In this document: positions 16,766 through 24,929 of the stretch, piece after piece
Layout: each line of letters starts with the position of its first letter
Position numbering within the stretch: position 1 is the stretch's first letter
Source of the DNA: Akkermansiaceae bacterium
GTDB lineage: Bacteria > Verrucomicrobiota > Verrucomicrobiia > Verrucomicrobiales > Akkermansiaceae
Reading direction: 5' to 3'
Assembly (NCBI GenBank): GCA_017857425.1
Contig: JAFMDE010000004.1
Coordinates: 1 to 34,194, forward strand
DNA length: 34,194 bases
The notes under the pieces: model-generated
Told to the model about the DNA's origin: nothing
Database searches by the model: none
Seen by the model: only the letters and a program-made list of their open reading frames with translations
Translations under genes and position numbers: made by a program

Positions 16766-18088
16766 TTAATGAATGGCGGCCGCACTTTTCAGGGAAGCGT
16801 ATGCTTTTCCGAGTGACGCATGATTGCCTTCCTGCTGGAATTGTAGGGTGAGCAGCAGGCGCCAGGTATCGAGTACGTCGACAAAGGATTGTTCGCCGGC
16901 GCTATAGGATTGGAGTGATAATTCGTGAGCTTGGCGGGCATCTGGGAGAAGGCGCTCATCGAACAGCTTGATAATCTTGCGGGAAGCCTCGGCTCGGAAC
17001 CATGCATCCTCGACACGTTGTCTGAGTTCGGCACGTGAATGGGCCACTCCGGCCTGCATTTCTGCGATGCCAGCCTGGGCTTCTCGAATTTTCGCACGGC
17101 GCGGTTTTTGCCAGATGGGTAGAGTAATACCTAGAGTGAACATGGTCTGATCTTCGCCATTGGCTACGGGGGAGAGTCCTGAGTTTGAGACCCAAGCGTG
17201 CTGAGCACCGATGAGGAAATCAGGGTAGGCATCGAGGCGAGCTTTTTGAAGGCGGTGTTCGAATGCGTCGAGGCGATTTTGGTTGGCCTTGATACTTGGG
17301 TGTGAGGATTCAGCTCTGGAGATGAGCTTGCTAAGACTACTCGAGCTGGGAGTTGATGAGCGTTTTGGCAGGGGCAAACTCGATCCAGTTGGGCGATTGA
17401 GCAAGGCGTTCAAGCGGGATTTGTGACTATTGATCTGTTGCTTTGCGGTGATGAGTTGCTGGTCGATTTTACTCATCTCTGTGGCGATTCTTAGCAGGTC
17501 GGCTTGCGTGCCTTGGTTTGCTTTGACACGTGCTTGCACGACTTCCTGAACGGTTTGTAGAATCTCATGATTCTCCCGACTGATGCGTCGGTTCTGATGG
17601 GCGAGGTAGTAATCCCAGTAGGCAAAACGCACACGCTCGGCGATCTGGAGCTTGAGGCTGTTCAGTTCGGAGCGAGCGGCATCGCTTTCTTTTTGGGCGG
17701 TGAGCGCCATGGCCCTGCGTTTGCCAGGGAAGGGGATTTGTTGTTCGAGGCCAGCCATGGTGTCGATTTGACCTGCAGCAGTCTCAGCGAGATTTCCCGC
17801 GCTGATCCGTGCCCGAGGGTCTGGCAGTGAGCCCTCTTGCGCTACCTTTGCTTGAAGACGGTCAATCTTGTGCTGTGCTGCGGTGAGTGACGGATGGTGG
17901 CTGAGGGCTTGAGATACGAGTTGTTCGACATTGGCATCGGCTGGGATGCGGTAGTTGCTCGCTTTGCTTTGCGACTCGGAAAGTTCGTGGGTCAATGAGG
18001 ACAGGTGCTTTGGGGAGTCAGATGTCTGACAACCCGCTAAAAGAGCGACGAGAACAGGGATAAGTCGCATGTATTTTTTGATAGTCAT
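16766..18088 (-). CDS. cusC: CusC-type outer-membrane efflux lipoprotein (TolC family)
   Basis: Outer-membrane channel for the Cus complex. From the ATG at 18086-18088 (440 residues) the N-terminus is a lipoprotein signal with lipobox LLAGC (Cys20). The frame is open further to 18196, but the extra residues precede a signal peptide and are unlikely to be translated. The rest has the two-fold repeated helical hairpins of TolC-like proteins, for example GQIDTMAGLEQQIPFPGKRRAMA, followed later by LGITLPIWQKPRRAKIREA. The IPFPGKR phrase is common in metal-type channels. It precedes cusB by 36 bases and follows the Cys-rich gene by about 190 bases. Confidence 0.9.
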   Translation of the reverse strand: MTIKKYMRLIPVLVALLAGCQTSDSPKHLSSLTHELSESQSKASNYRIPADANVEQLVSQALSHHPSLTAAQHKIDRLQAKVAQEGSLPDPRARISAGNLAETAAGQIDTMAGLEQQIPFPGKRRAMALTAQKESDAARSELNSLKLQIAERVRFAYWDYYLAHQNRRISRENHEILQTVQEVVQARVKANQGTQADLLRIATEMSKIDQQLITAKQQINSHKSRLNALLNRPTGSSLPLPKRSSTPSSSSLSKLISRAESSHPSIKANQNRLDAFEHRLQKARLDAYPDFLIGAQHAWVSNSGLSPVANGEDQTMFTLGITLPIWQKPRRAKIREAQAGIAEMQAGVAHSRAELRQRVEDAWFRAEASRKIIKLFDERLLPDARQAHELSLQSYSAGEQSFVDVLDTWRLLLTLQFQQEGNHASLGKAYASLKSAAAIH

Positions 18089-18249
18089 AAAAGAGGTTGC
18101 TAGAATGTTTTGGTCGCCGCTAAATCTGTTAGATTGATGGGCAGGGCATAGTATAGTTATTGCGTAGTTCAGATAGGGACGTGACGAAGTTGGCAAGCTT
18201 GCCCGGTATCTTGTTCCTTGGGCGATTGAGCAATGCTCACGCCATTCGA

Positions 18250-18267
18250 CTCACACCTGGGTGTGAG
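18250..18267 (-). other. Hairpin between Cys-rich gene and cusC
   Basis: CTCACACC (18250-18257) and GGTGTGAG (18260-18267) are a perfect inverted repeat, folding as a 7-bp stem with a 4-base loop. It begins 13 bases after the Cys-rich gene stop on the minus strand, and no T-run follows. It may stabilise the upstream message or set differential expression within the cus operon. Confidence 0.4.
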
Positions 18268-18279
18268 CTTATTCCGTAA

Positions 18280-18657
18280 TCAAAGTAGGAAGATCGAATA
18301 AAGAATACGCAGGGTATTCTCGGGTGGTGGGTGTATCGGTGTCGCCAGTATCAGGGGGGGCGTGTAGCAATGATTACTGGTGTTGAGTAATGCAGTAGGA
18401 GGGCTGGCCTCATACGCATAATCAGTTACTTGGAAGTGAAAGGACTTAAAGTCAGGGTAATCCTTGTTTTGTGCACACATGCAGGTGTGATCATCTCCCT
18501 TGTTTTTTCCGCTCTCATCTTGATCAACTGATGATGAACAACACGATGCAACCGGTTTTTGTTGGGAAGTGCAGGAGTCACTGAATGAGCAGCAGCAGGC
18601 GGGATTAGCCAGCAGCAGCACAAGCATGAACGTGACAGTGTTTTTGAATAAAAGCAT
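18280..18657 (-). CDS. Cysteine-rich exported protein heading the cus operon
   Basis: Not assigned to a named family. From the ATG at 18655-18657 the protein has 125 residues. The first 20 form a hydrophobic signal (TFMLVLLLANPA), followed by a cluster of cysteines: CCCSFSDSC, VASCCSSSV, then HTCMCAQ. The rest is less biased, with a proline-rich segment (TPPLILATPIHPPPEN). Ten cysteines with a nearby histidine and methionine suggest Cu(I) or other soft-metal binding outside the inner membrane. It stands immediately upstream of cusC on the same strand, so a role in copper sensing, buffering or delivery is plausible but unproven. Confidence 0.7.
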   Translation of the reverse strand: MLLFKNTVTFMLVLLLANPACCCSFSDSCTSQQKPVASCCSSSVDQDESGKNKGDDHTCMCAQNKDYPDFKSFHFQVTDYAYEASPPTALLNTSNHCYTPPLILATPIHPPPENTLRILYSIFLL

Positions 18658-18685
18658 CAAGCTAAGGCTACATTATTACCTTAAA

Positions 18686-18706
18686 CCTACCATTGAGGGT
18701 GGTAGG
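18686..18706 (-). promoter_or_regulatory. Candidate operator upstream of the cus operon
   Basis: CCTACCA (18686-18692) and TGGTAGG (18700-18706) form a perfect 7-bp dyad with a 7-base spacer, about 30 bases upstream of the Cys-rich gene start. On the minus strand a TTGCCA -35-like hexamer lies just upstream of the dyad, and only weak -10 candidates follow. MerR-type metal regulators bind dyads placed between -35 and -10, so this may be the copper-response operator. No regulator gene is adjacent. Confidence 0.45.
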
Positions 18707-18793
18707 TGGCAAGTTGATTATAATGTCGGCCACTGGGCTATTTGACCATCCACTGCTTGGGGATGGTAAGCCGGCTCCAATGCTGTGCCAGTG

Positions 18794-19069
18794 TTAGGCT
18801 GAAATGATGAAGCCTTTGACGTTTTCGAGCAGCGGGATTTCTACGAGCTGCATCGTTTTGATGTAGTGAGATAGGGTGCTTTCCTCGACGATCTCGTTGA
18901 GAAACTCCGCCACTTCATCCTCTTCTCCCATAAGATTGAGTTCGACGGTGCCTTCGGGGAGGTTTTTGACGTTGCCGATTACATCAAAGCCTGTGGCAAG
19001 TTGTTTGACGGTATAGCGAAATCCGACGCCCTGGACTCTGCCCTCAAATGTAGCACGTTTAGCAATCAC
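18794..19069 (-). CDS. acyP: Acylphosphatase
   Basis: Hydrolyses carboxyl-phosphate bonds of acyl phosphates in the cytoplasm. The 91 residues are the family's standard size. The signature GRVQGVGFR holds the catalytic arginine (Arg18), and NVKNLPEGTVEL holds the catalytic asparagine (Asn36). The start is a GTG at 19067-19069 with no clear Shine-Dalgarno. It is divergent from menA and follows the same strand as the cus operon but is separated from it by about 136 bases, so it is probably an independent gene. Confidence 0.95.
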   Translation of the reverse strand: MIAKRATFEGRVQGVGFRYTVKQLATGFDVIGNVKNLPEGTVELNLMGEEDEVAEFLNEIVEESTLSHYIKTMQLVEIPLLENVKGFIISA

Positions 19070-19184
19070 GTCGGAATAATAGTGTAGCTTGTTGCATTAT
19101 GCCAGTCTGACCCTGGGTGAATGTGTAATTACTTATTTTTTCCTCGGAGTAAGAGGGCATTCTGGGTTTTATGTGGCTGCGCAC

Positions 19185-20057
19185 ATGAACTCTTACCTGC
19201 TTGCATCTCGCCCTAAAACCTTGCCCGCCGCGATCGTGCCAGTGGGGGTGGGCTGTGCTCTGGCGTATCGTCTGACTGGGGAGTGGCATGGCTGGCTGGC
19301 GTTTTGCACGCTGATGGCGGCTATCTGGATTCAGGTAGCGACGAACTTTTTTAATGATGCGATTGATTCCCAAAAAGGCGCCGATACGGATGCGCGCTTG
19401 GGACCGGTCAGGGCGACGGCTTCAGGCCAACTCTCAGTGAAAACGGTTTATATTGCGGCGCTGGTATGCCTGCTTTTTGCCGCGGCATTTGGCTTGCCTC
19501 TGTGCATAGCACGCGGCTGGCCGATGATTGCGATTGCGGTGCCCTCCTTTTACCTCACGTATGGATACACTGGGGGTCCGCTGCCTCTTGCTTACAAGGG
19601 GCTGGGTGAGTTGTTTGTGATTTTGTTTTTTGGTCTGGTGGCAGTGATGGGCACGGTCTTTGTCCAGACGGGGCTGTGGTATGTGGAGGCTCTGGTGGCA
19701 GGTTTGGGCATCGGTTGTTTGTCGGCTGTACTGATCTCGATTAACAACCTGCGTGATGTGGATGAGGACAGATCAAACGCTAAAAACACACTGGCAGTGA
19801 AGTGGGGCAGGGATGCTGCGCTCAATATTGTCTTGGTGATAAGTATCGTCGCCTACGCATGTGCTGTATGCTTGTTTGGTGCAGGCTTACAACTGCTCTA
19901 TTTTCTGCCGGCATTGTTGCTTGGCGCGCTGATTATGGCCAGCATCTACAAACACCCTCCCGGAAAAATCTATAATAAGTTTCTCGCTATGTCTGCGCTT
20001 CAGTTGATTCTCTATGCGCTTGCGTTTACGGTGAATTGCAGCGCTTGGATTCAATGA
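19185..20057 (+). CDS. menA: 1,4-dihydroxy-2-naphthoate prenyltransferase (MenA)
   Basis: A UbiA-family membrane enzyme that attaches the polyprenyl tail to DHNA in menaquinone synthesis. From the ATG at 19185 it has 290 residues with about eight or nine hydrophobic helices. The first Asp-rich motif is NFFNDAIDSQKGADTD followed by GPVRATASG, which is typical of MenA. The second is NLRDVDEDRSNAKNTLAVKWG. The frame is open back to 19089, but the extra residues look non-native and MNSYLLASRPKTLPAAIVP is the classic MenA start. It ends in ATGA overlapping menC. Its neighbours menC and menE support the pathway assignment. Confidence 0.93.
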   Translation: MNSYLLASRPKTLPAAIVPVGVGCALAYRLTGEWHGWLAFCTLMAAIWIQVATNFFNDAIDSQKGADTDARLGPVRATASGQLSVKTVYIAALVCLLFAAAFGLPLCIARGWPMIAIAVPSFYLTYGYTGGPLPLAYKGLGELFVILFFGLVAVMGTVFVQTGLWYVEALVAGLGIGCLSAVLISINNLRDVDEDRSNAKNTLAVKWGRDAALNIVLVISIVAYACAVCLFGAGLQLLYFLPALLLGALIMASIYKHPPGKIYNKFLAMSALQLILYALAFTVNCSAWIQ

Positions 20058-21022
20058 AAAACAAACTTTCCATTCACCAGTATGTGATGCGCAGCAGGGG
20101 TTCGCTGAATGCGAAGTCGGTGCGTTGCGTTCATCGGGGTGCTTTGGTTCGGGTCGATGATGAGGGCGGTTTCGGATATGGCTGTATCCATCCGTGGCCC
20201 GAGCTGGGAGATGAGGATTTGGACCAAATACTGACAATGCTGGCAGTTGGTGAACATACAGCTCTCAGCACCAGAGCTTTGCAATGTGCACAAGCGGATG
20301 CTGCGGCACGGAGGCGTGGTGTGAGCTTGTTTGATGGCCTTACGGTGCCACGTAGTCATGCCACGCTGATGATGGATGAGGCTGGTTTTCAGGCTGCTGT
20401 GGAGGCTGGTTTTACTGCAGTGAAGGTCAAGGTTGGCAGAAACCCTGCGTTAGAGGCTGAATTTATTCGTGGGCAAGCGAGGCGGTTTCCTGAACTTTTG
20501 TGGAGGCTTGATTTTAATGGCTCACTTGATGCGGCAGCCGTTGAGTCATTGCTCGCTGATCTGGGTGAGCAGGTGCGCGATAAGATTGATTTTTTAGAGG
20601 ATGCCTTTTTGCCGAATATCACGCCGTGGATTAATGCCTTGGGGCCTTATGACATTCCGATGGCTGTAGACCGTGAGGTGGAGGATGCCTGTGGTGGTTA
20701 TGGGGTGGCGGTCATTAAACCAGCGGTCAATGAGCTGGAGCCTATCTTGGAACGTGCCTCGGATGAGGGTAAACGAGTGGTGATTACCAGTTATATGGAT
20801 CACCCTGTCGGGCAGAGCTTTGCGGCGTGGGAGGCAGCTAAGGCATATCAGTCTTTTCCAGATGTCGTTGATACCTGCGGGCTGATCACCCACGGTTTGT
20901 TTGAGCCGGATGAATTTACCGTAGCCTTGGGCGAGCCTGGACCAGATTTCAACCCTTCGTGCGGCACGGGTCTTGGCTTTGACGAGTTATTAGAATCATT
21001 ACCATGGAAACCTCTGAGCTGA
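20054..21022 (+). CDS. menC: o-succinylbenzoate synthase (MenC)
   Basis: An enolase-superfamily enzyme that dehydrates SHCHC to o-succinylbenzoate in menaquinone synthesis. The protein has 322 residues from the ATG at 20054. The superfamily residues are visible: the KxK base pair in VKVKVG (Lys124, Lys126), metal-binding Asp153 in LDFNGS, acidic ligands in LEDAF (Glu182) and DRE (Asp206), and the second base Lys222 in IKPA. The ATG overlaps the menA TGA in an ATGA arrangement, which implies translational coupling. An earlier in-frame codon at 20036 is not needed. The last 19 bases overlap menE. Confidence 0.92.
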   Translation: MKNKLSIHQYVMRSRGSLNAKSVRCVHRGALVRVDDEGGFGYGCIHPWPELGDEDLDQILTMLAVGEHTALSTRALQCAQADAAARRRGVSLFDGLTVPRSHATLMMDEAGFQAAVEAGFTAVKVKVGRNPALEAEFIRGQARRFPELLWRLDFNGSLDAAAVESLLADLGEQVRDKIDFLEDAFLPNITPWINALGPYDIPMAVDREVEDACGGYGVAVIKPAVNELEPILERASDEGKRVVITSYMDHPVGQSFAAWEAAKAYQSFPDVVDTCGLITHGLFEPDEFTVALGEPGPDFNPSCGTGLGFDELLESLPWKPLS

Positions 21023-22158
21023 TATCTGCCGAGTTCTGGCAATCGGGACAATGCCACATCATGGCCAATCCGGGTGACGCGGCTGCGGTGAAGGAAGCTG
21101 GCTTGATGGAGTCGTGGCTTAAGCAGCAGCCGGAATTATCGCGGCATCTTATGTTTGCTACCTCGGGATCAAGTGGTGGTCGGAAATGGGTGGCGCTTTC
21201 CCGGGAGGCCTTATTGGCATCAGCGGCAATGGTGAACCGACATTTATCCGCTGGGGTGGATGATCGCTGGTTGATGGCATTGCCTGATTTTCACGTTGGT
21301 GGCATGGGCATTGGGGCCCGTTGTTATGACGCTGGCAGCGAGCTTGTGAAGCTGAGCGGTAAATGGGATCCCGAATTATACTATAGCACAATGGCCTCTG
21401 AGGATATCAGCCTATCATCTCTGGTGCCGGCACAGTTGTATGATCTTGTGCAGCGTGAATTACGCGCACCTCAAAGCTTGCGCGCTGTATTGATCGGCGG
21501 TGGGCGTTTAGGTGATGCTGTCTATGAGCGGGCAGTGGAGCTTGGCTGGCCAGTCATGGAGACCTATGGCATGACGGAGACGTGTTCCCAGGTGGCTACC
21601 ACATCTTTAGGAAGTCGCGATTTGAAAATTCTACCAGGCTGGCAGGTCAAGACGATCGACCATGACCGCTTGAGCATTAAAGGTGATGCCTTGCTGACTG
21701 GCTACGTGATCTGTGATGGCGATACATGTCAACTTGCCGATCCCAAGCAAGACGGTTGTTTTGTCAGTGAGGATGTTGCTGAGCTGGTGGCGGGTAAGAT
21801 TTCTATCAAGGGGCGGATGGATCGCTGTGTGAAAGTACTTGGTGAATTGGTCAACCTCTCTGGGCTGGAGGCAAAAATGGTCGACACGTTGGCCGTGCCC
21901 TTGCCGGAGCAGAGCTTTGCGGTGGTGGCTATCCAAGATCCAAGAAAAGGCTGCCGCTTGATACTCTGTGGCGACAAGTCGATCGATCTAGAACAAGTGC
22001 GTAAGGACTACAACCTGCAGTGTCACCCTGTTGAGAGACTCGATGGAGTATGCGTCGTGCCAGAAATCCCGCGCAGTCCCCTAGGCAAGGTTCGCCATGG
22101 CTTATTAGCAAGCAAGGTAACAGACCAACTAAAACAAATGAAACAAAACGAGCGTTGA
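21004..22158 (+). CDS. menE: o-succinylbenzoate-CoA ligase (MenE)
   Basis: An ANL-superfamily adenylating enzyme that makes OSB-CoA. At 384 residues it is short; many MenE proteins are 450-490. The phosphate-binding loop is FATSGSSGGRKWVAL (residues 51-65), and the second core motif is ETYGMTETCSQVA (about 188-200). A C-terminal GRMDRCVKVLGE hinge (KIKG-like) and the catalytic-lysine region PRSPLGKVRHG follow. The MenE call rests on both motifs and on the overlap with menC (21004-21022). menB, menD, menF and menH are not in this window and are presumably elsewhere. Confidence 0.9.
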   Translation: METSELISAEFWQSGQCHIMANPGDAAAVKEAGLMESWLKQQPELSRHLMFATSGSSGGRKWVALSREALLASAAMVNRHLSAGVDDRWLMALPDFHVGGMGIGARCYDAGSELVKLSGKWDPELYYSTMASEDISLSSLVPAQLYDLVQRELRAPQSLRAVLIGGGRLGDAVYERAVELGWPVMETYGMTETCSQVATTSLGSRDLKILPGWQVKTIDHDRLSIKGDALLTGYVICDGDTCQLADPKQDGCFVSEDVAELVAGKISIKGRMDRCVKVLGELVNLSGLEAKMVDTLAVPLPEQSFAVVAIQDPRKGCRLILCGDKSIDLEQVRKDYNLQCHPVERLDGVCVVPEIPRSPLGKVRHGLLASKVTDQLKQMKQNER

Positions 22159-22253
22159 CGCAGTTGGGTGCAATATCTTAATTTCGAGCAACCTACAATA
22201 TATAGAGTGAAAAAGCTCTTTTATGTGGCTCTGACATCACCCAACCTATCTTT

Positions 22254-23669
22254 GTGAATATTTTTAAATCTCGTCTTAGCTCTCTTTGTCCGGTCATCGC
22301 TTTTTCATCTGCGGTAATACTTATTTCAACTACTGGGTGTGTCACCCTTCCCAAGGCGCCTAGTGGCCAGGAGCTTCTCAACGCCAGCCTACCGAATTCG
22401 GACCAGGTTAGAGAGCAGTGGGCATATCGATCCAAGAAAGGTGGTGTTGATTCCGCTTGGATCAAGTCCTTCAGAGACCCCGCCCTTGAGTCTTATATTG
22501 GCGAGGTAGTCGCTGGCAACATAGAGCTAGGCGCAGCCCTTCATGCAGTAGAAGCTGCGGCTGGCAGCGCTCGCCAGGCGGGTGCCTTGCTACGGCCTCA
22601 GCTCAATGCGGCCGGTATGTCAAATCATCTTGACCGCTCCGGAGGTGACAGCAGTGACAGCTCTGATCTGAGTGCCCAGCTTTCCTGGGAGCTAGATCTC
22701 TGGGGCAGGGTGCGCGCGGCGCGTGCAGCAGCAGGGGCTAATTACCGTGCTACGGAAGCCGAGTACCAGGACGCCCGCTTATCACTGGCAGCGGTGGCAG
22801 CCAAGGCATGGTATCTGGCCACTGAGACATACCAACAGCTGGAATTCGCCAGAGAGATTGTCAACATTCAGCAAAAGCGTCTTGATCTGGTGACTATTAA
22901 GTTTGAGGAAGGTGAGCTCAGCCCGAAGGAGAAACACCTCGCTGGTGCGGATCTCAACGCAGCCAAGGATCGGCTTCAGCAGGTGTCCCTCGCGCACCGT
23001 AACGCGCTGCGAACGCTGGAAGTCCTCGCCGGTAGATATCCCGCGGCCAAGCAACAGATAGCGCGGCGCTATGTGCCCGTTCCTCCTTCAGTATCTGCCG
23101 GGGTTCCTTCAGCACTCATTGAACGCCGCCCGGATCTGAGGGCCGCCGGTGAGCAGGTTGCGGTCGCCTTTAATCTGGTGACGGAGGCCAAGGCCGCGCG
23201 CCTGCCGCGTATCAGCCTGACGGCTGCTGCGGGACGTTCCAGTAATGACCTTCTTGACTTGATTGACCAGGGCCCGGGTTTCTGGAGCGCGGGCGGGAAT
23301 TTCATCGCGCCTATTTATCAGGGTGGTGCGCTCAAGGAGCAGGTGGTCATCAGAACTGCTGAGCAGAAGGCGGCACTATCCCTCTTCGGCCAGAAGTCAC
23401 TCAACGCCTTCAATGAGGTGGAGACAGCACTCGACGGCGAGGCCATTTTCAGGAATCGGGAGCGTTTCCTCAAGGGGGCTTTGGATGATAACCAGAAGGC
23501 GCTCGATATTGCCCAGAAGCAGTTTGATGCCGGTAAGCTCGACTTGCTCAGTGTGCTCCAGATGCAGGAGCGTGTTATCTCCTCAAAGATCGCCTGGATT
23601 AATATCCGCAGCACACGCCTCGCCCAGAGGATCGAGCTTCACCTCGCCCTTGGGGGTAGCTTTGAATAG
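22254..23669 (+). CDS. Outer-membrane efflux lipoprotein, NodT/OprM-like
   Basis: Outer-membrane channel of a tripartite RND pump. It has 471 residues, starting at a GTG (22254) since no ATG lies nearby. The signal peptide ends in the lipobox STTGC. Two OEP repeats follow, with the conserved ALIERRPDLRAAGEQV and the later FDAGKLDLLSVLQMQERV. The first repeat has SWELDLWGRVRAARAAAGA, typical of NodT-type lipoproteins. It is the first of four genes in line: channel, adaptor, pump and potassium channel. Base composition looks richer in G+C than in flanking genes. Substrate cannot be told. Confidence 0.92.
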   Translation: MNIFKSRLSSLCPVIAFSSAVILISTTGCVTLPKAPSGQELLNASLPNSDQVREQWAYRSKKGGVDSAWIKSFRDPALESYIGEVVAGNIELGAALHAVEAAAGSARQAGALLRPQLNAAGMSNHLDRSGGDSSDSSDLSAQLSWELDLWGRVRAARAAAGANYRATEAEYQDARLSLAAVAAKAWYLATETYQQLEFAREIVNIQQKRLDLVTIKFEEGELSPKEKHLAGADLNAAKDRLQQVSLAHRNALRTLEVLAGRYPAAKQQIARRYVPVPPSVSAGVPSALIERRPDLRAAGEQVAVAFNLVTEAKAARLPRISLTAAAGRSSNDLLDLIDQGPGFWSAGGNFIAPIYQGGALKEQVVIRTAEQKAALSLFGQKSLNAFNEVETALDGEAIFRNRERFLKGALDDNQKALDIAQKQFDAGKLDLLSVLQMQERVISSKIAWINIRSTRLAQRIELHLALGGSFE

Positions 23670-23753
23670 TCACTCATCTTCCGTCCTTGTCCAGTCATCC
23701 CATTATAGTTCATCCATTATCTGTCACTTGCTCTAACAAAGAAACCATTCACT

Positions 23754-24887
23754 ATGAAAAGAACATTCAAGATCCCGCCAGCAGCCACCCAGGTGCTACC
23801 CACCTCACTGAAAGCACTCGCCACATTGAGCGCCATTCTTGCCCCGGCACTGTTCACCGCCTGCGGTGACAAGGAAACTGCTCCGGAAAAAAATTACGTG
23901 CGGCCTGTGAAGGTGGTGGAGATTGATTCCTCCACGATGGAGAGAATCTATGAGTTCCCCGGCCAGATCCAGGCGGGCCAGCAGCTTGACCTCGCTTTTG
24001 AAGTGCCCGGTAAGCTCACCACCATTAATGTGAAGGAGGGTGACTTCCTCAAGAAGGGCGAGCTTGTGGCGACTCTTGATACACGTGACTACCAGTCCAC
24101 GCTCAACTCCGCGAAGGCGACTCTGGAGGAGGCCAAGCTGGAGCGGGACCGTAACCAGAGGCTCTTTGACCAGCAGGCAGGATCCAAGGAGGCGGTGGAG
24201 AAGTCCATCCGCACAGTACAAACCGCGCAGGCGAGTTATGAAAAAGCGAAGAAGGCCTTTGAAGACACCAGTCTGAAAGCTCCCTTCTCAGGGGTGGTGG
24301 CGAAGGTCTTTGTCGATGATTTCCAGAACGTAAGTGCTAACCAAGACATCGTGGTGATGCAGGATACGACGACTTTTGAAGCGGTGATCGATATTCCGGA
24401 GACTCTCTGGGTGCTCGCCAAGCCGGGCTTGAGTAACGAGAAGCGCACCAAGCGCTCCCGTCCGGAGATCCGCCTCACTGCACTTCGCGGGGCGAGCTTC
24501 CCGGCAAAGATTTCCGAGACCTCCATGCTCGCGGACCCGAAGACGCGCACTTTCCAGGTGACGCTCACTTTCTCTCCACCCGCGGATCTCAACATCAGCC
24601 CGGGCATGACGGCGGCTGCGGTTATTCACTGGGCAGGCGAGGCACCGGGTGGGGCAGCCATGTTCACCGTTCCGGTGGGCGCAGTTGGCTTTGATGATGC
24701 GGGCAAGGCCTACATCTGGAAAATCGACGGGGAGAAAATGACTGCCGGCCGCGTGGAAGTCCAGGCGGGTGAGGTGACTGATGGCAGTATCGGTATTTCC
24801 GGTGAACTCACAGTGGGGGATATGCTGGCGGCGTCCGGCATTGCCCAAATACGTGAGGGCATGGTGCTGAAGCGCTGGCAGCCCTAA
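23754..24887 (+). CDS. RND periplasmic adaptor lipoprotein (AcrA-like)
   Basis: Membrane-fusion protein of 377 residues linking the pump and outer-membrane channel. The N-terminus is a lipoprotein signal with a cysteine in ALFTACGDKE. The lipoyl half-motif EVPGKLTTINVKEGDFLKKGELVATLD is followed by a coiled-coil hairpin (NSAKATLEEAKLERD) and the returning half LKAPFSGVVAKVFVDD. The stop codon directly abuts the possible GTG start of the pump. It carries no metal-binding motif like that in cusB, so it is probably a drug or organic-solute adaptor. Confidence 0.93.
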   Translation: MKRTFKIPPAATQVLPTSLKALATLSAILAPALFTACGDKETAPEKNYVRPVKVVEIDSSTMERIYEFPGQIQAGQQLDLAFEVPGKLTTINVKEGDFLKKGELVATLDTRDYQSTLNSAKATLEEAKLERDRNQRLFDQQAGSKEAVEKSIRTVQTAQASYEKAKKAFEDTSLKAPFSGVVAKVFVDDFQNVSANQDIVVMQDTTTFEAVIDIPETLWVLAKPGLSNEKRTKRSRPEIRLTALRGASFPAKISETSMLADPKTRTFQVTLTFSPPADLNISPGMTAAAVIHWAGEAPGGAAMFTVPVGAVGFDDAGKAYIWKIDGEKMTAGRVEVQAGEVTDGSIGISGELTVGDMLAASGIAQIREGMVLKRWQP

Positions 24888-24929
24888 GTGCCCATTGAAG
24901 CCACCTACTCATCCATTATTTCCGTCCCA

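Noticed and set aside
22163-22245. GTTGGGTG (22163-22170) with CACCCAAC (22238-22245) as a leader structure of the efflux operon
   Set aside because: The arms are 67 bases apart and only 8 bp long, so chance is likely.
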